Assembly: GCF_900457465.1 (NCBI RefSeq)
Contig: NZ_UAUU01000008.1
Coordinates: forward strand, 620,001 to 684,000
Reading direction: 5' to 3'
Length of the DNA stretch: 64,000 nucleotides
Source of the DNA: Sphingobacterium multivorum
Lineage (GTDB): Bacteria; Bacteroidota; Bacteroidia; Sphingobacteriales; Sphingobacteriaceae
Of this stretch, positions 36,254 to 44,674 are shown one piece after another. The position numbers were made by a program, and so were the translations under genes. The first letter of the stretch is position 1; the number at the start of each line of letters is the position of its first letter. Below the pieces are notes generated by a model. It was not told the origin of the DNA and made no database searches. It saw only the letters and a program-made list of their open reading frames with translations.

Positions 36254-37843
36254 ATGACAGAACTCGAGCATATTATTTGGATTTCTATTATTTTAATTGT
36301 GATCACATCAGTTAGGAGCCGTTTAAAACTAGCACTCCCCATTTTATTGGTTATCGTGGGACTTATATTGAGTTTGGCACAGTGCTTTCCGGTATTGGCG
36401 ATTAATCCCGATATAATTTTTAATATAGTTTTGCCGCCAATTTTGTTTGATGCAGCCTGGAATACATCTATTCCGGATTTCAAACGGCAATTTTCTAAGA
36501 TTTCTTTATTGGCAGTCGGACTGGTATTGATTACAACGACTGTTATTGCAGTTGTTGTTCATTCGATCATTCCAGGATTTAACTGGGCGATTTCCTTTGC
36601 GTTAGGGGCAATTATTTCGCCACCGGACGCGATAGCAGCGACGAGCATTGCGAAGGATCTTCCCCTATCGAGAAAATTAATCACGCTTCTTGAGGGGGAA
36701 AGTCTGCTTAATGATGCATCCGCATTAATTGCATTTAAGTGTGCGATTATAGCATTGGTAAGTGGTGGTTTTTCATTTTGGAATGCTGGATTACAGTTTG
36801 TGATAATGGGAATAAGTGGAGTGGCAATAGGTTTGTCGATCGGTTATGGGTTTGTAAAATTACATCGCTTTCTCCATGGCAATAGTAATGTCGAAACCTT
36901 TGCTGTGTTGTTGTTACCATTTGCGACATATAGCCTTGCTGAACATTTAGCCGCTTCAGGGGTCCTGGCTGTCGTCAGTTTAGGTATGTATATCTCCTGG
37001 AATTCCTTTTCCTTATTTAGCTCAGCAAGCCGTTTACAGATGAGCCATTTTTGGGATGTCATTATTTTTATTCTAAATGGACTCGTTTTTTTGATTTTAG
37101 GCATGCAGCTTCCCCACATTGTTGAAGCAATACCTCGTTCAGAAATAATCGTTCTGACTTTGTACGGCTTCTTGATCTTCTGTCTGTTAATTCTGATACG
37201 CTTAATTGTGACCTACTTTTTTCCGCTGTTTTCTTGTCGGGAAGATAAAGAGGATGCAGCTTTTCAATGGCGATTTCGAAAGGAGTATATTATTTTGTCT
37301 TGGTCGGGTATGCGCGGGGTTGTTTCACTTGCTACCGCATTTGCATTGCCTTTATATGCAAACAATGGTTCGCTCATTGCACAGCGAAATACCGTTCTCT
37401 TTCTTTCCTTTGTTGTCATTATTTTCACGTTAGTTATTCAAGGAATTAGTTTGCCTCAACTTATTAAGCGTATTACTCCCAAGCCGAACAAACAGGATAA
37501 GGGGAAAGAACTAAACGATTTATTGATTGAGCGTTCGTTAAGCTATTTGGAAAGTCTGGAAATCGACAGACCATTAGTGCAAGAAGTCGTACAAAAGATG
37601 CAAGTAAAGTTGCAAAATCAAAGGGAAGAACCTAACGACATGAAGAGATCTATCAAAGACATTATCTGTAGGGATGAGTGGCGAGCATGCTATTTTGACA
37701 TCGAACTATCTATGATTCAAGTGCAGCGAAAAGAACTTGTGAGAAGCTATCAAAAGGGGATTTATCCCTTGGAAGATGTTAGGAAAAAGGAATTTGAACT
37801 TGATTTATGGACAGCAAATATTTATCAAGAAATGAAATTGTAG
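36254..37843 (+). CDS. Na+/H+ antiporter, CPA1 family
   Basis: 529 residues: about 400 residues with 11-13 hydrophobic helices, then a 125-residue cytosolic tail rich in charged residues (SYLESLEIDRPLVQEVVQKM). The ion site motifs are IISPPDAIAATSI and LLEGESLLNDASALIAFK, in which ND is the CPA1 transport pair. WSGMRGVVSLATAFALP is the conserved late helix. The protein exchanges Na+ or K+ for H+ at the inner membrane. A palindrome that also precedes ribB lies just upstream. Confidence 0.9.
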   Translation: MTELEHIIWISIILIVITSVRSRLKLALPILLVIVGLILSLAQCFPVLAINPDIIFNIVLPPILFDAAWNTSIPDFKRQFSKISLLAVGLVLITTTVIAVVVHSIIPGFNWAISFALGAIISPPDAIAATSIAKDLPLSRKLITLLEGESLLNDASALIAFKCAIIALVSGGFSFWNAGLQFVIMGISGVAIGLSIGYGFVKLHRFLHGNSNVETFAVLLLPFATYSLAEHLAASGVLAVVSLGMYISWNSFSLFSSASRLQMSHFWDVIIFILNGLVFLILGMQLPHIVEAIPRSEIIVLTLYGFLIFCLLILIRLIVTYFFPLFSCREDKEDAAFQWRFRKEYIILSWSGMRGVVSLATAFALPLYANNGSLIAQRNTVLFLSFVVIIFTLVIQGISLPQLIKRITPKPNKQDKGKELNDLLIERSLSYLESLEIDRPLVQEVVQKMQVKLQNQREEPNDMKRSIKDIICRDEWRACYFDIELSMIQVQRKELVRSYQKGIYPLEDVRKKEFELDLWTANIYQEMKL

Positions 37844-37856
37844 GTGTTTGCTGTTT

Positions 37857-37870
37857 TTGACTTAAGTCAA
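37857..37870. promoter_or_regulatory. Palindrome TTGACTTAAGTCAA upstream of ribB
   Basis: A perfect 14-base palindrome, 87 bases before the ribB start, sharing its 12-base core with the site at 36191. Flanks are also similar (TGCTGTTTTT before the second half of both). No FMN riboswitch is recognisable in the 113-base gap. Confidence 0.5.
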
Positions 37871-37956
37871 TGTTTATTGTTTTTCATGGATAGATCTTTG
37901 TCATCAAATAAGCCAGCCTCAGTTATTCGGAAAGAGGCAGGATAATATAGAATGAT

Positions 37957-38633
37957 ATGAAAAATTTGTTAACAATGTTTGGGGATGATCCCATAGCAAG
38001 AGTAGAAAGGCATTAAAGGATTTACAGGCCGGTAAAGGGGTTCTTCTTATCGATAATGAAGATCGAGAGAATGAGGGGGATCTTATTTTCTCTGCCCAAA
38101 ACATGAGCATACCGGATATGGTACAAATGATCCGGTATTGTAGTGGTGTTGTCTGTCTTTGTCTCACCCATGAGAAAGCGAATGAATTAGACTTACCTTA
38201 TATGGTGTCAGCTAATTCAAGTCCTTACCAAACGCCATTTACAGTATCTATCGATGCAAAGATAGGGGCAACTACGGGGCTCTCGGCTTCCGATCGAATT
38301 GCCACAATAAGAGCGGCCTGTGCGCAGGATGCCAAACCGGGGGACCTTGTTCGCCCAGGTCATATCTTTCCCTTGCGGGCGCACGCGAACGGAGTATTGG
38401 GTCGCGATGGTCATACAGAAGGCAGTATCGATTTGATGCTTATGGCGGGTTTAGAACCGATGGCTGTCTTATGTGAATTGATGAATGAGGATGGGACAAT
38501 GGCGCGTTTGAATGAGGTCTCAGCATTCGGACTGAAACATAATCTTACCGTATTATCTATTGAGGATATTGTTACCTATAGAAAGCTAAATAGTAATCAT
38601 CGAAAAACAGTATATGAATCAGACAAACACTAA
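37957..38633 (+). pseudogene. ribB: 3,4-dihydroxy-2-butanone-4-phosphate synthase, single frameshift
   Basis: From ATG at 37957 ([18 protein letters not shown]) the frame breaks at AGGCATTAA near 38010, where AGGGCATTA would continue as [20 protein letters not shown]. The catalytic motifs are complete: [60 protein letters not shown] and [12 protein letters not shown]. It makes the four-carbon unit for riboflavin from ribulose 5-phosphate. Joined length is about 225 residues: RibB alone, with no GTP cyclohydrolase II domain. The 3' end overlaps the siderophore-interacting gene by 20 bases, so the two are coupled. Confidence 0.88.
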
Positions 38634-39372
38634 AAAAATAAGATCGTTATTCCGCGTTGGCCGAAAAGAGTACCTTACACCACATCTTATCAGGGTAATA
38701 TTTGATTTAACCGATGAGCAGCTCGGGTTATTGGCCGAAGTCAGTTCGGGTTCAAATAACAAGCTTTTCGTTCCGTTACAGCACAATGCGCAAGAAGTAG
38801 TCGTCAGAACTTACACCAATCGTAAAATAGATCTTTCTAACAGAGAATTGCATATCGATTTTGTTGTTCATGGTGATAGCGGTCCTGCATCTGCATGGGC
38901 AATCAAGGCGGAAAAGGGCGATCAATTGGAAATTGGCATGAAGGAGAGCAAAAGAAAATTGGTTCCCCAGGTAGACTGTTACCTGCTGGTTGGAGACACA
39001 ACAGCTTTACCGGTTATTGCTGCAATATTAGAAGAGCTTCCAGCGACGGCTAGAGCAAAAGTAATTATTGAGATTCCGGCAAAAGAAGACGAGCTTGTAT
39101 TGTCCTCAGCCTGCAGTGCACTCATACAATGGTGTTATAATCAGACACCAGAACAAGGGAGTAATCTCGCTGAATATGTTAAAAAAGCCGACTTTAGGGC
39201 GGATGATCAAACGAGTTATATCTTTATTGCTGCGGAGTATGCCATTGTGAAAGAATTACGTCATTACTTTCGGGAGGAAAAAGGGAGAACTTCACAAGAC
39301 CTATATGCCTGCGCATACTGGAGAGTGGGGCATGCAGAAAGTGAACTTATGAATTTAAATGAGCCGATCTAG
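38614..39372 (+). CDS. Siderophore-interacting protein (FAD-binding ferric-chelate reductase family)
   Basis: 252 residues. [11 protein letters not shown] is the FAD-binding RxYT segment, [19 protein letters not shown] the following loop, [20 protein letters not shown] the nucleotide half, and [20 protein letters not shown] with [13 protein letters not shown] the C-terminal signature. Such enzymes (ViuB/YqjH type) reduce ferric siderophores in the cytosol using flavin. It overlaps ribB, which supplies a flavin precursor; this pairing of flavin supply and flavin enzyme is seen elsewhere in bacteria. No siderophore genes are near. Confidence 0.88.
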   Translation: MNQTNTKKIRSLFRVGRKEYLTPHLIRVIFDLTDEQLGLLAEVSSGSNNKLFVPLQHNAQEVVVRTYTNRKIDLSNRELHIDFVVHGDSGPASAWAIKAEKGDQLEIGMKESKRKLVPQVDCYLLVGDTTALPVIAAILEELPATARAKVIIEIPAKEDELVLSSACSALIQWCYNQTPEQGSNLAEYVKKADFRADDQTSYIFIAAEYAIVKELRHYFREEKGRTSQDLYACAYWRVGHAESELMNLNEPI

Positions 39373-39442
39373 TTCTTGAATTAGTTACTGTTAATCCAAT
39401 TTTATTAGTTTTGCTGGAAATTAATTTAGAACAGCAATTAAA

Positions 39443-40012
39443 ATGGATGAGCTATTGATATCCTATATCACGAGTAAAATTACGGTAACAGAAGATGAAT
39501 TACATCTAATACGCTCATATTTTAAGCCTTTAAAGCTAAAGAAAAATGAGTTTTTGTTGGCCAATGGTGAAATAAGCCAACGCTCATTTTTCGTGACCAA
39601 GGGGTGTTTACGTATTTTTTTTATTAATGAGTCTGGACAAGAAGCAACACGCTACTTTGCCTTTGAGAATCAGTTTGCAACCGCATTAGTCAGTTTTATT
39701 ACAGGAGAAGAGTCCGAAGAATTCATTCAGGCTTTGGAACCTACTGAAATCTACTATATAAGTCATAAGGATTTTTATCATTTGTTGGACCTTATTCCAC
39801 AGTGGGAGAAGTTCTACCGTCTCTATTTGGAAATTGCCTATGTAACAAATACAAAGCGTCTGATGTCATTTTTAATGCAAGATGCCCTTGAAAAATATCG
39901 TTTATTGTTGGATGAAAATCCAATGGTTGTCAGAAGGCTATCCAATAGAATAGTTGCTTCCTATCTGAATATTTCACAGGAGACATTGAGCCGTTTAAAG
40001 TCAAAGCTCTAA
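39443..40012 (+). CDS. Crp/Fnr family transcriptional regulator
   Basis: 189 residues. The N-terminal cyclic-nucleotide-like beta-roll spans about residues 20-125 (LKKNEFLLANGEISQRSFFV, CLRIFFINESGQEATRYFAF). The C-terminal helix-turn-helix is short (SNRIVASYLNISQETLSRLK). There are no Cys clusters for an Fe-S centre. This is the small Crp-like type common in Bacteroidota. It is the last gene of the group that carries the TGACTTAAGTCA palindromes and may bind them; this is an inference from position and motif shape. Confidence 0.88.
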   Translation: MDELLISYITSKITVTEDELHLIRSYFKPLKLKKNEFLLANGEISQRSFFVTKGCLRIFFINESGQEATRYFAFENQFATALVSFITGEESEEFIQALEPTEIYYISHKDFYHLLDLIPQWEKFYRLYLEIAYVTNTKRLMSFLMQDALEKYRLLLDENPMVVRRLSNRIVASYLNISQETLSRLKSKL

Positions 40013-40063
40013 AACTCAACTGGCCTATGCTGTTCTTAAATGCATAGGCCAGTTGAGTTTTAG
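40009..40063. terminator. Bidirectional terminator, 22-base perfect stem
   Basis: The arms 40009-40030 and 40042-40063 are exact reverse complements with an 11-base loop; the core is CTCAACTGGCCTATGC. It includes the stop of the Crp/Fnr gene and faces the convergent MFS gene. Confidence 0.8.
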
Positions 40064-40103
40064 AGGAAGATAGATGAAAATAGTGCAGACTGATCAATCA
40101 GGT

Positions 40104-41339
40104 TTAAAGATTTATTTGCTGATTTCTCTTTTTGCGAGAAGCATTATAGACAATGATCACACTAATCGTCATCAGGATAAATGCTAAGAAAAACGGCGCG
40201 CCAGAAAATTTAAATGGTGCTTTGTCATGGGTGAAATAATAAAATAGGTTTGTCATCATTGGTGGACCAATAATCGATGTTGCACTCATTAAGCTTGTTA
40301 GTGCACCTTGAAGTTCACCCTGTTCGTTTGAAGGAACATTTTTTGTAATAACAGACTGAAGAGCTGGTCCACAAATACCACCCAAGCAATAGGGGATAAG
40401 GAAGACGAACATCATCCATCCTTCGCTTGCAAACGAGAATAACAGTAGTCCAATAGCATACAGGGTCAATCCATAGAAAATGCTTTTTTGTTCACCAAGT
40501 TTGGGCGTTGTCCATCGAATTAAAACGCCCTGAACCAATCCAATCAATAATCCAATAACACCTAATGAGATACCCACCATTCTTTCTGTCCAGTCGAATT
40601 TATACATGGTGAAGAAGTTCCAGTTACTTTGAACTGCGTGGCCTGCGATATATATTAAAATTAAGGCAACGATTAATCCGGATATTTCTGGATGTTTTCC
40701 AAGAAACTTAAAGGATCCAATTGGATTTGCGCGTTTCCATTCAAAAGCTCTACGTTTTTCTTTATCTAAGCTCTCAGGTAAGATAAAATAGCCATATAGA
40801 AAGTTTAGCATACACAGTCCTGCGGCCGCATAAAAGGGAACCCTGGCACCATAGTGACCGAGCAGACCGCCAATAACTGGGCCGATGATAAAGCCTAGAC
40901 CAAATGCAGCGCCTATCAAGCCAAAGTTCTTTGCCCGATCTTCATCCGTAGATATATCGGCGATATAAGCACTTGCCGTTGTAAAACTAGCACCTGTCAA
41001 TCCGGCGATAACGCGTCCTAAGAATAGCCAACCTATAGTTGGTGCGAGGGCAAGAAAGATGTAGTCTACCGCAAAGCCAAAAAGTGAGATCAATATAATT
41101 GGCCTTCTGCCATATTTATCGCTGAGGTTACCAACGACGGGAGAACAGATGAATTGCGTGAAAGCATAGGCAAAGCCGAGCCAACCGCCATATTTTGCCG
41201 CTTCACTGACATCGCTATGAATCAATTCCTCGATAAGTTTAGGGACGACAGGAATAATGATTCCCCAACCCGTAATATCGATTAGTAGTGTAATAAATAT
41301 GAATCCGATTGCTGCTTTTTTCTTGGAATTTTCCATCAT
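40104..41339 (-). CDS. Tet-type MFS drug transporter (TCR/Tet family)
   Basis: 411 residues with twelve helices. The N-terminus [20 protein letters not shown], motif A as [20 protein letters not shown] and [20 protein letters not shown] are those of TetA(P)-like exporters; [21 protein letters not shown] is motif C of drug-proton antiporters. Resemblance to tetracycline efflux pumps is clear at the family level, but many chromosomal members of this group do not confer resistance. No TetR gene is adjacent. It is transcribed alone. Confidence 0.87.
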   Translation of the reverse strand: MMENSKKKAAIGFIFITLLIDITGWGIIIPVVPKLIEELIHSDVSEAAKYGGWLGFAYAFTQFICSPVVGNLSDKYGRRPIILISLFGFAVDYIFLALAPTIGWLFLGRVIAGLTGASFTTASAYIADISTDEDRAKNFGLIGAAFGLGFIIGPVIGGLLGHYGARVPFYAAAGLCMLNFLYGYFILPESLDKEKRRAFEWKRANPIGSFKFLGKHPEISGLIVALILIYIAGHAVQSNWNFFTMYKFDWTERMVGISLGVIGLLIGLVQGVLIRWTTPKLGEQKSIFYGLTLYAIGLLLFSFASEGWMMFVFLIPYCLGGICGPALQSVITKNVPSNEQGELQGALTSLMSATSIIGPPMMTNLFYYFTHDKAPFKFSGAPFFLAFILMTISVIIVYNASRKKRNQQINL

Positions 41340-41474
41340 GATTTAAAAGTAATGAAATCCTTAAAAACTTGTTTGTTATTTAATTACTAATTTGTGGTGA
41401 GTGTCGCATTTTCGATAGCGTTAACAAATCGAAAAGAGGGAGCTTTTTTCTTTCGATAGCGTGCCCATTTCTGG

Positions 41475-41945
41475 TTAAATCGCTTGACATTTGGGATGGT
41501 GCAGCACCGTGAAATTACATGAATTCGCAATAAAACACAGTTTATTTGCTTGGGTATGTAAGGATAAAGCAAGTTCTATCTGGGATTCATCTGTGATGAG
41601 AACCTCGGGGTGTAATATAACTTCTGTAAAACGACCACTTCCATCTCCATCCGTTTCCAGGGTAGCGATAGCATTGTCCTTATAGGATAAAATCTCGATG
41701 CTATTTTTCGAGCAGACGTATAAATAGGACATCATGTGGCAAGAAATCAGGCTGCTCAGCAGCAAATCTTCCGGATTGTACAATGCAGGGTCACCCTTGA
41801 ATGCTTTTGCTGCGGAAACTTGCAGGTCAGCTTTCCCCTCGATCGCGATGTGATGGCTTTTTGTATAAATTTTTGAACCTACAACACTAGGCTGTTCAGG
41901 ATGATTCCAAGCCAAGGACGCTTTAAAGATATGTTTGTAACTCAT
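41475..41945 (-). CDS. OsmC family peroxiredoxin-like protein
   Basis: 156 residues. HIAIEGKADLQVSAAKAFKG begins the core; the two catalytic Cys are in SLISCHMMSYLYVC and ANKLCFIANSCNFTVLH. NPEDLLLSSLISCHM is the usual helix containing the peroxidatic Cys. OsmC proteins reduce organic hydroperoxides with two Cys. The gene is monocistronic; the downstream MFS gene on the same strand is 135 bases away. Confidence 0.88.
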   Translation of the reverse strand: MSYKHIFKASLAWNHPEQPSVVGSKIYTKSHHIAIEGKADLQVSAAKAFKGDPALYNPEDLLLSSLISCHMMSYLYVCSKNSIEILSYKDNAIATLETDGDGSGRFTEVILHPEVLITDESQIELALSLHTQANKLCFIANSCNFTVLHHPKCQAI

Positions 41946-42051
41946 TTTGTTTCAAATTTAAGGTCTTCTCCGATATTATAGAACGTCTAGTCCGCCAACT
42001 GCAACTACTTCGTTTGTCATCAGACCACGGCGGCGTCTGATGACAGTACTG

Positions 42052-42504
42052 TTATGTGCGAACAAAAGTGATATAATCTGTGTTGACAGGTTCAATGCCA
42101 TTTTTTCGCATTTCGCTTGCTATTTGCGCCCTGTGATAGGTGCCATGATTAAAGACGTGTAACAGAATGTCGTTGGCCTTGTTATGAAAAGCCTGATGCT
42201 GTGTGTTTGTATAATTGACAATTTCATCCTCCGTATCATTTCTGCGCCGAATTTGCTGCCTAAATCCTTCAGAAGCTAAATCGTGATACCTTTGGCAATC
42301 GATGATACTGTGCTCATCCCAAACACCAACAGGTGGTTTTTCACCAGTTAATCGACTTAACCAAATAATCTGAGCATTGACAATATGGCTAAAGAGCCGT
42401 ATGCAAGAATGAGGTACATTTTCGCCTTCACTTTTCAATTTATCCAGGAGTGCTGTATTGGCCCAGTTATTATATAACCAAAGCTGCATAAAAGTAGTTG
42501 ACAT
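42052..42504 (-). CDS. DinB family protein
   Basis: 150 residues, four-helix DinB fold. The three metal His are probably those in LFSHIVNAQIIW and LLHVFNHGTYHRAQI (H-x3-H). The start MSTTFMQLWLYNNWANTALL has the family's xxYNxWAN pattern. DinB proteins use a metal, often Zn, for thiol transfer or nucleophilic reactions (bacillithiol or mycothiol S-transferases, and others); the reaction here is not known. Confidence 0.85.
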   Translation of the reverse strand: MSTTFMQLWLYNNWANTALLDKLKSEGENVPHSCIRLFSHIVNAQIIWLSRLTGEKPPVGVWDEHSIIDCQRYHDLASEGFRQQIRRRNDTEDEIVNYTNTQHQAFHNKANDILLHVFNHGTYHRAQIASEMRKNGIEPVNTDYITFVRT

Positions 42505-42823
42505 CTAATTGTTGTTTATGTGGGTTCTATAAAATTAAATATACGGAAGATCGCAATAAATTTTTTGCCAACCCCATCAATCGTTCATTTTATGGACAAT
42601 TTATGGTTGAAAATTTAAAGCAATATATTTGTTACAATTTTATTCTTTTCTACGTAATTCTATTTTTTGGTTTGTTCAGATCTTAATTGAGATATATTCA
42701 GATTGTTAGCGTTATAGGTTGTTGTTTTTTGTCGCAGAAATGTCTTTTTGCGTTCTCGCATAGCAAGTCAGACTACCACAGACTAAAGGATATCATTATA
42801 TTAGACTGATATTATCGAAAAGT
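42505..42823. other. AT-rich intergenic region, no gene seen
   Basis: 319 bases between divergent DinB and histidine-kinase genes. It is AT-rich and contains only a 62-codon open frame with no protein-like features. It presumably holds both promoters. Confidence 0.5.
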
Positions 42824-43942
42824 ATGCTATCTATGAACAGGTTTTTCCAAAATTACAATACGGGAAAACGTATTATTCTTCATTTGTGTTTTTGGTTTTT
42901 GGTTTTGGGAATGCAATTCATTTCCTATCAGCGGATAGATATTGATAATTCCTGGATTTTGTTTGTAAAGGACGTATTTTCTTTGTTGACCATATTTTAT
43001 GTAACAGCGTATGTCATCATTCCGCGCTGGTTTATTCCTGGAAAGTTTGTGTTGTGTATATTGTGGTTATTGTTTATTTATGCCTGGTGGTCGTTTCTAA
43101 GTTATTTTGCAGCCCTATTAACATTGAAATATCTAACACCAGATGTTCGCCTGTCAAGCTATCTTGAAATAATACTAAGTCAAGGAATCTTCGGTGCTTT
43201 TCGCCTTTCTTCCATTAGCGATTATTTGTTGGATTTTATTTTTCTGGTGGCCCTGCCTTTGACCGTAAAAATTGTACAGGCGTTTATGTCTGTCCGAAAT
43301 TCAAAAATGAAACTCGAATTGAAAAATTCAGCACTTGAGTTGAACAATGTCCAGTTGGAACTTGCTTTTCTAAAATACCAGATTAATCCACATTTTTTAC
43401 TTAACACACTTTATAGCATCTATGTGCTGGTATCCGATCATGATGAAAGAGGCGGCGAAAGTATGATGCGTTTAAGCAGTATGATGGTGTATTTACTGCA
43501 TGAAAGTAATCAACCCAGGATAGAAATTAGTCGCGAATTTCAATTGCTAAAGGATTATGTTGAATTGGAAAAGTTACGCTATAGCGAGACCGTGCAGATC
43601 AATCTAAATTTGGCGGCTGAAGACGAAAGCTGCATGATGGTTCCTTTGATCTTTTTTCCGTTTGTAGAAAATGCATTCAAACACGGACCTCGGCTAAGTT
43701 CTTCGGCGGGATGGATATCCATAGACATTAAGGTGAAGGATGACAAGGTGTATATGCACGTGGCTAATGCATATAGGGAACTTTCAAAACCAGAAAATTA
43801 TATCGGCGGATTAGGGATAGAAAATGTAAAAAAGCGACTGGAACTTCATTATCCTCATCATCATAATTTGAAAATAAAGTCGCATGAGGGTGTATTTAGT
43901 GTTAATCTTGTTGTAAATTTACATTCGGAAACAGAACCGTAG
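42824..43942 (+). CDS. LytS-type sensor histidine kinase
   Basis: 372 residues. Four hydrophobic helices fill residues 17-160 (LHLCFWFLVLGMQFISYQ, FSLLTIFYVTAYVIIPRWFI and others). After a coiled-coil linker comes the His_kinase box LAFLKYQINPHFLLNTLYSI with the phosphorylated His, then the ATP lid segments FPFVENAFKHGP and GGLGIENVKKRLELHYPH. This is the standard Bacteroidota LytS/YehU-like sensor with no extracellular domain of note. The partner LytTR regulator starts 28 bases downstream. The start could also be 42833. Confidence 0.92.
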   Translation: MLSMNRFFQNYNTGKRIILHLCFWFLVLGMQFISYQRIDIDNSWILFVKDVFSLLTIFYVTAYVIIPRWFIPGKFVLCILWLLFIYAWWSFLSYFAALLTLKYLTPDVRLSSYLEIILSQGIFGAFRLSSISDYLLDFIFLVALPLTVKIVQAFMSVRNSKMKLELKNSALELNNVQLELAFLKYQINPHFLLNTLYSIYVLVSDHDERGGESMMRLSSMMVYLLHESNQPRIEISREFQLLKDYVELEKLRYSETVQINLNLAAEDESCMMVPLIFFPFVENAFKHGPRLSSSAGWISIDIKVKDDKVYMHVANAYRELSKPENYIGGLGIENVKKRLELHYPHHHNLKIKSHEGVFSVNLVVNLHSETEP

Positions 43943-43970
43943 CACCAAAGCAGCGGGTTGCGAAGTACTT

Positions 43971-44674
43971 ATGAATAGAATTAAAACTATCCTTATTGAA
44001 GATGAGCCTATTGCGAGAGGTCGCCTGGAGAAATTAGTTTCCAAATTAGGCCTGATCGAAATATTGGGTGTATTTGAAAACCCATTGCAAGCAATTGACG
44101 TTTTAAGGCAGCAAGAGGTAGATCTCATTTTGTCAGATATAGATATGCCTGAAATGGATGGAATTACCTTTCTCAAAGGACTTGCTCATCCACCATTTGT
44201 TGTTTTTATAACTGGGCATTATGAGTATGCTGTTGATGGGTTTGAATTGGAAGTAATCGATTATATCTTAAAGCCACTCCTGACGGAAGAGCGATTGATC
44301 AAGGCAATTGAAAAAGTTCAAAAGGCAATCTTGTTTTCTCGAAGAGGGCACAGGGTGAAAGAAAAGCGATTAAGATAAAGGATCGGAACAAAACTATTTT
44401 TATAGATCCTGCAGATATTTTCTATCTAAAAGCCTGGGGGGATTACATTCAAATTTATACGTTAGAAGGTATGCAGACTTTGCTGTCGACAATGAAAGAT
44501 ATGGAAGCAGAACTGCCTTGGGATATGTTTGCTCGTATGCATCGATCCTATATTGTCAATATCAAACAGATCAAGGGTGTTGAGGCAAGTAAAGTCATTC
44601 TGAAAAATGGGACAGAACTCGGTATTGGTTTACAATATCGTAATCAGCTCTTCGCGAAGATGGGACTTATATAA
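43971..44674 (+). pseudogene. LytTR-family response regulator, single frameshift
   Basis: The receiver occupies residues 1-125 (ILIEDEPIARGRLEKLV, the phosphorylated Asp in LILSDIDMPEMDG, Lys in DYILKPLLTEERL). After a break near 44355 the LytTR DNA-binding domain continues as IKIKDRNKTIFIDPADIFYL, KAWGDYIQIYT, WDMFARMHRSYIVNIKQI. Joined length is about 234 residues, normal. It pairs with the upstream kinase. Its 3' end overlaps the end of the convergent LanB gene by 45 bases, so the two genes share their tails. Confidence 0.85.

Noticed and set aside
37844..37956. Possible FMN riboswitch before ribB
   Set aside because: The gap is only 113 bases and lacks the conserved RFN element; it instead holds a palindrome.
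42498..42686. 62-codon plus-strand frame in the gap before the histidine kinase
   Set aside because: It is AT-rich, starts inside the DinB start region and has no protein-like composition.
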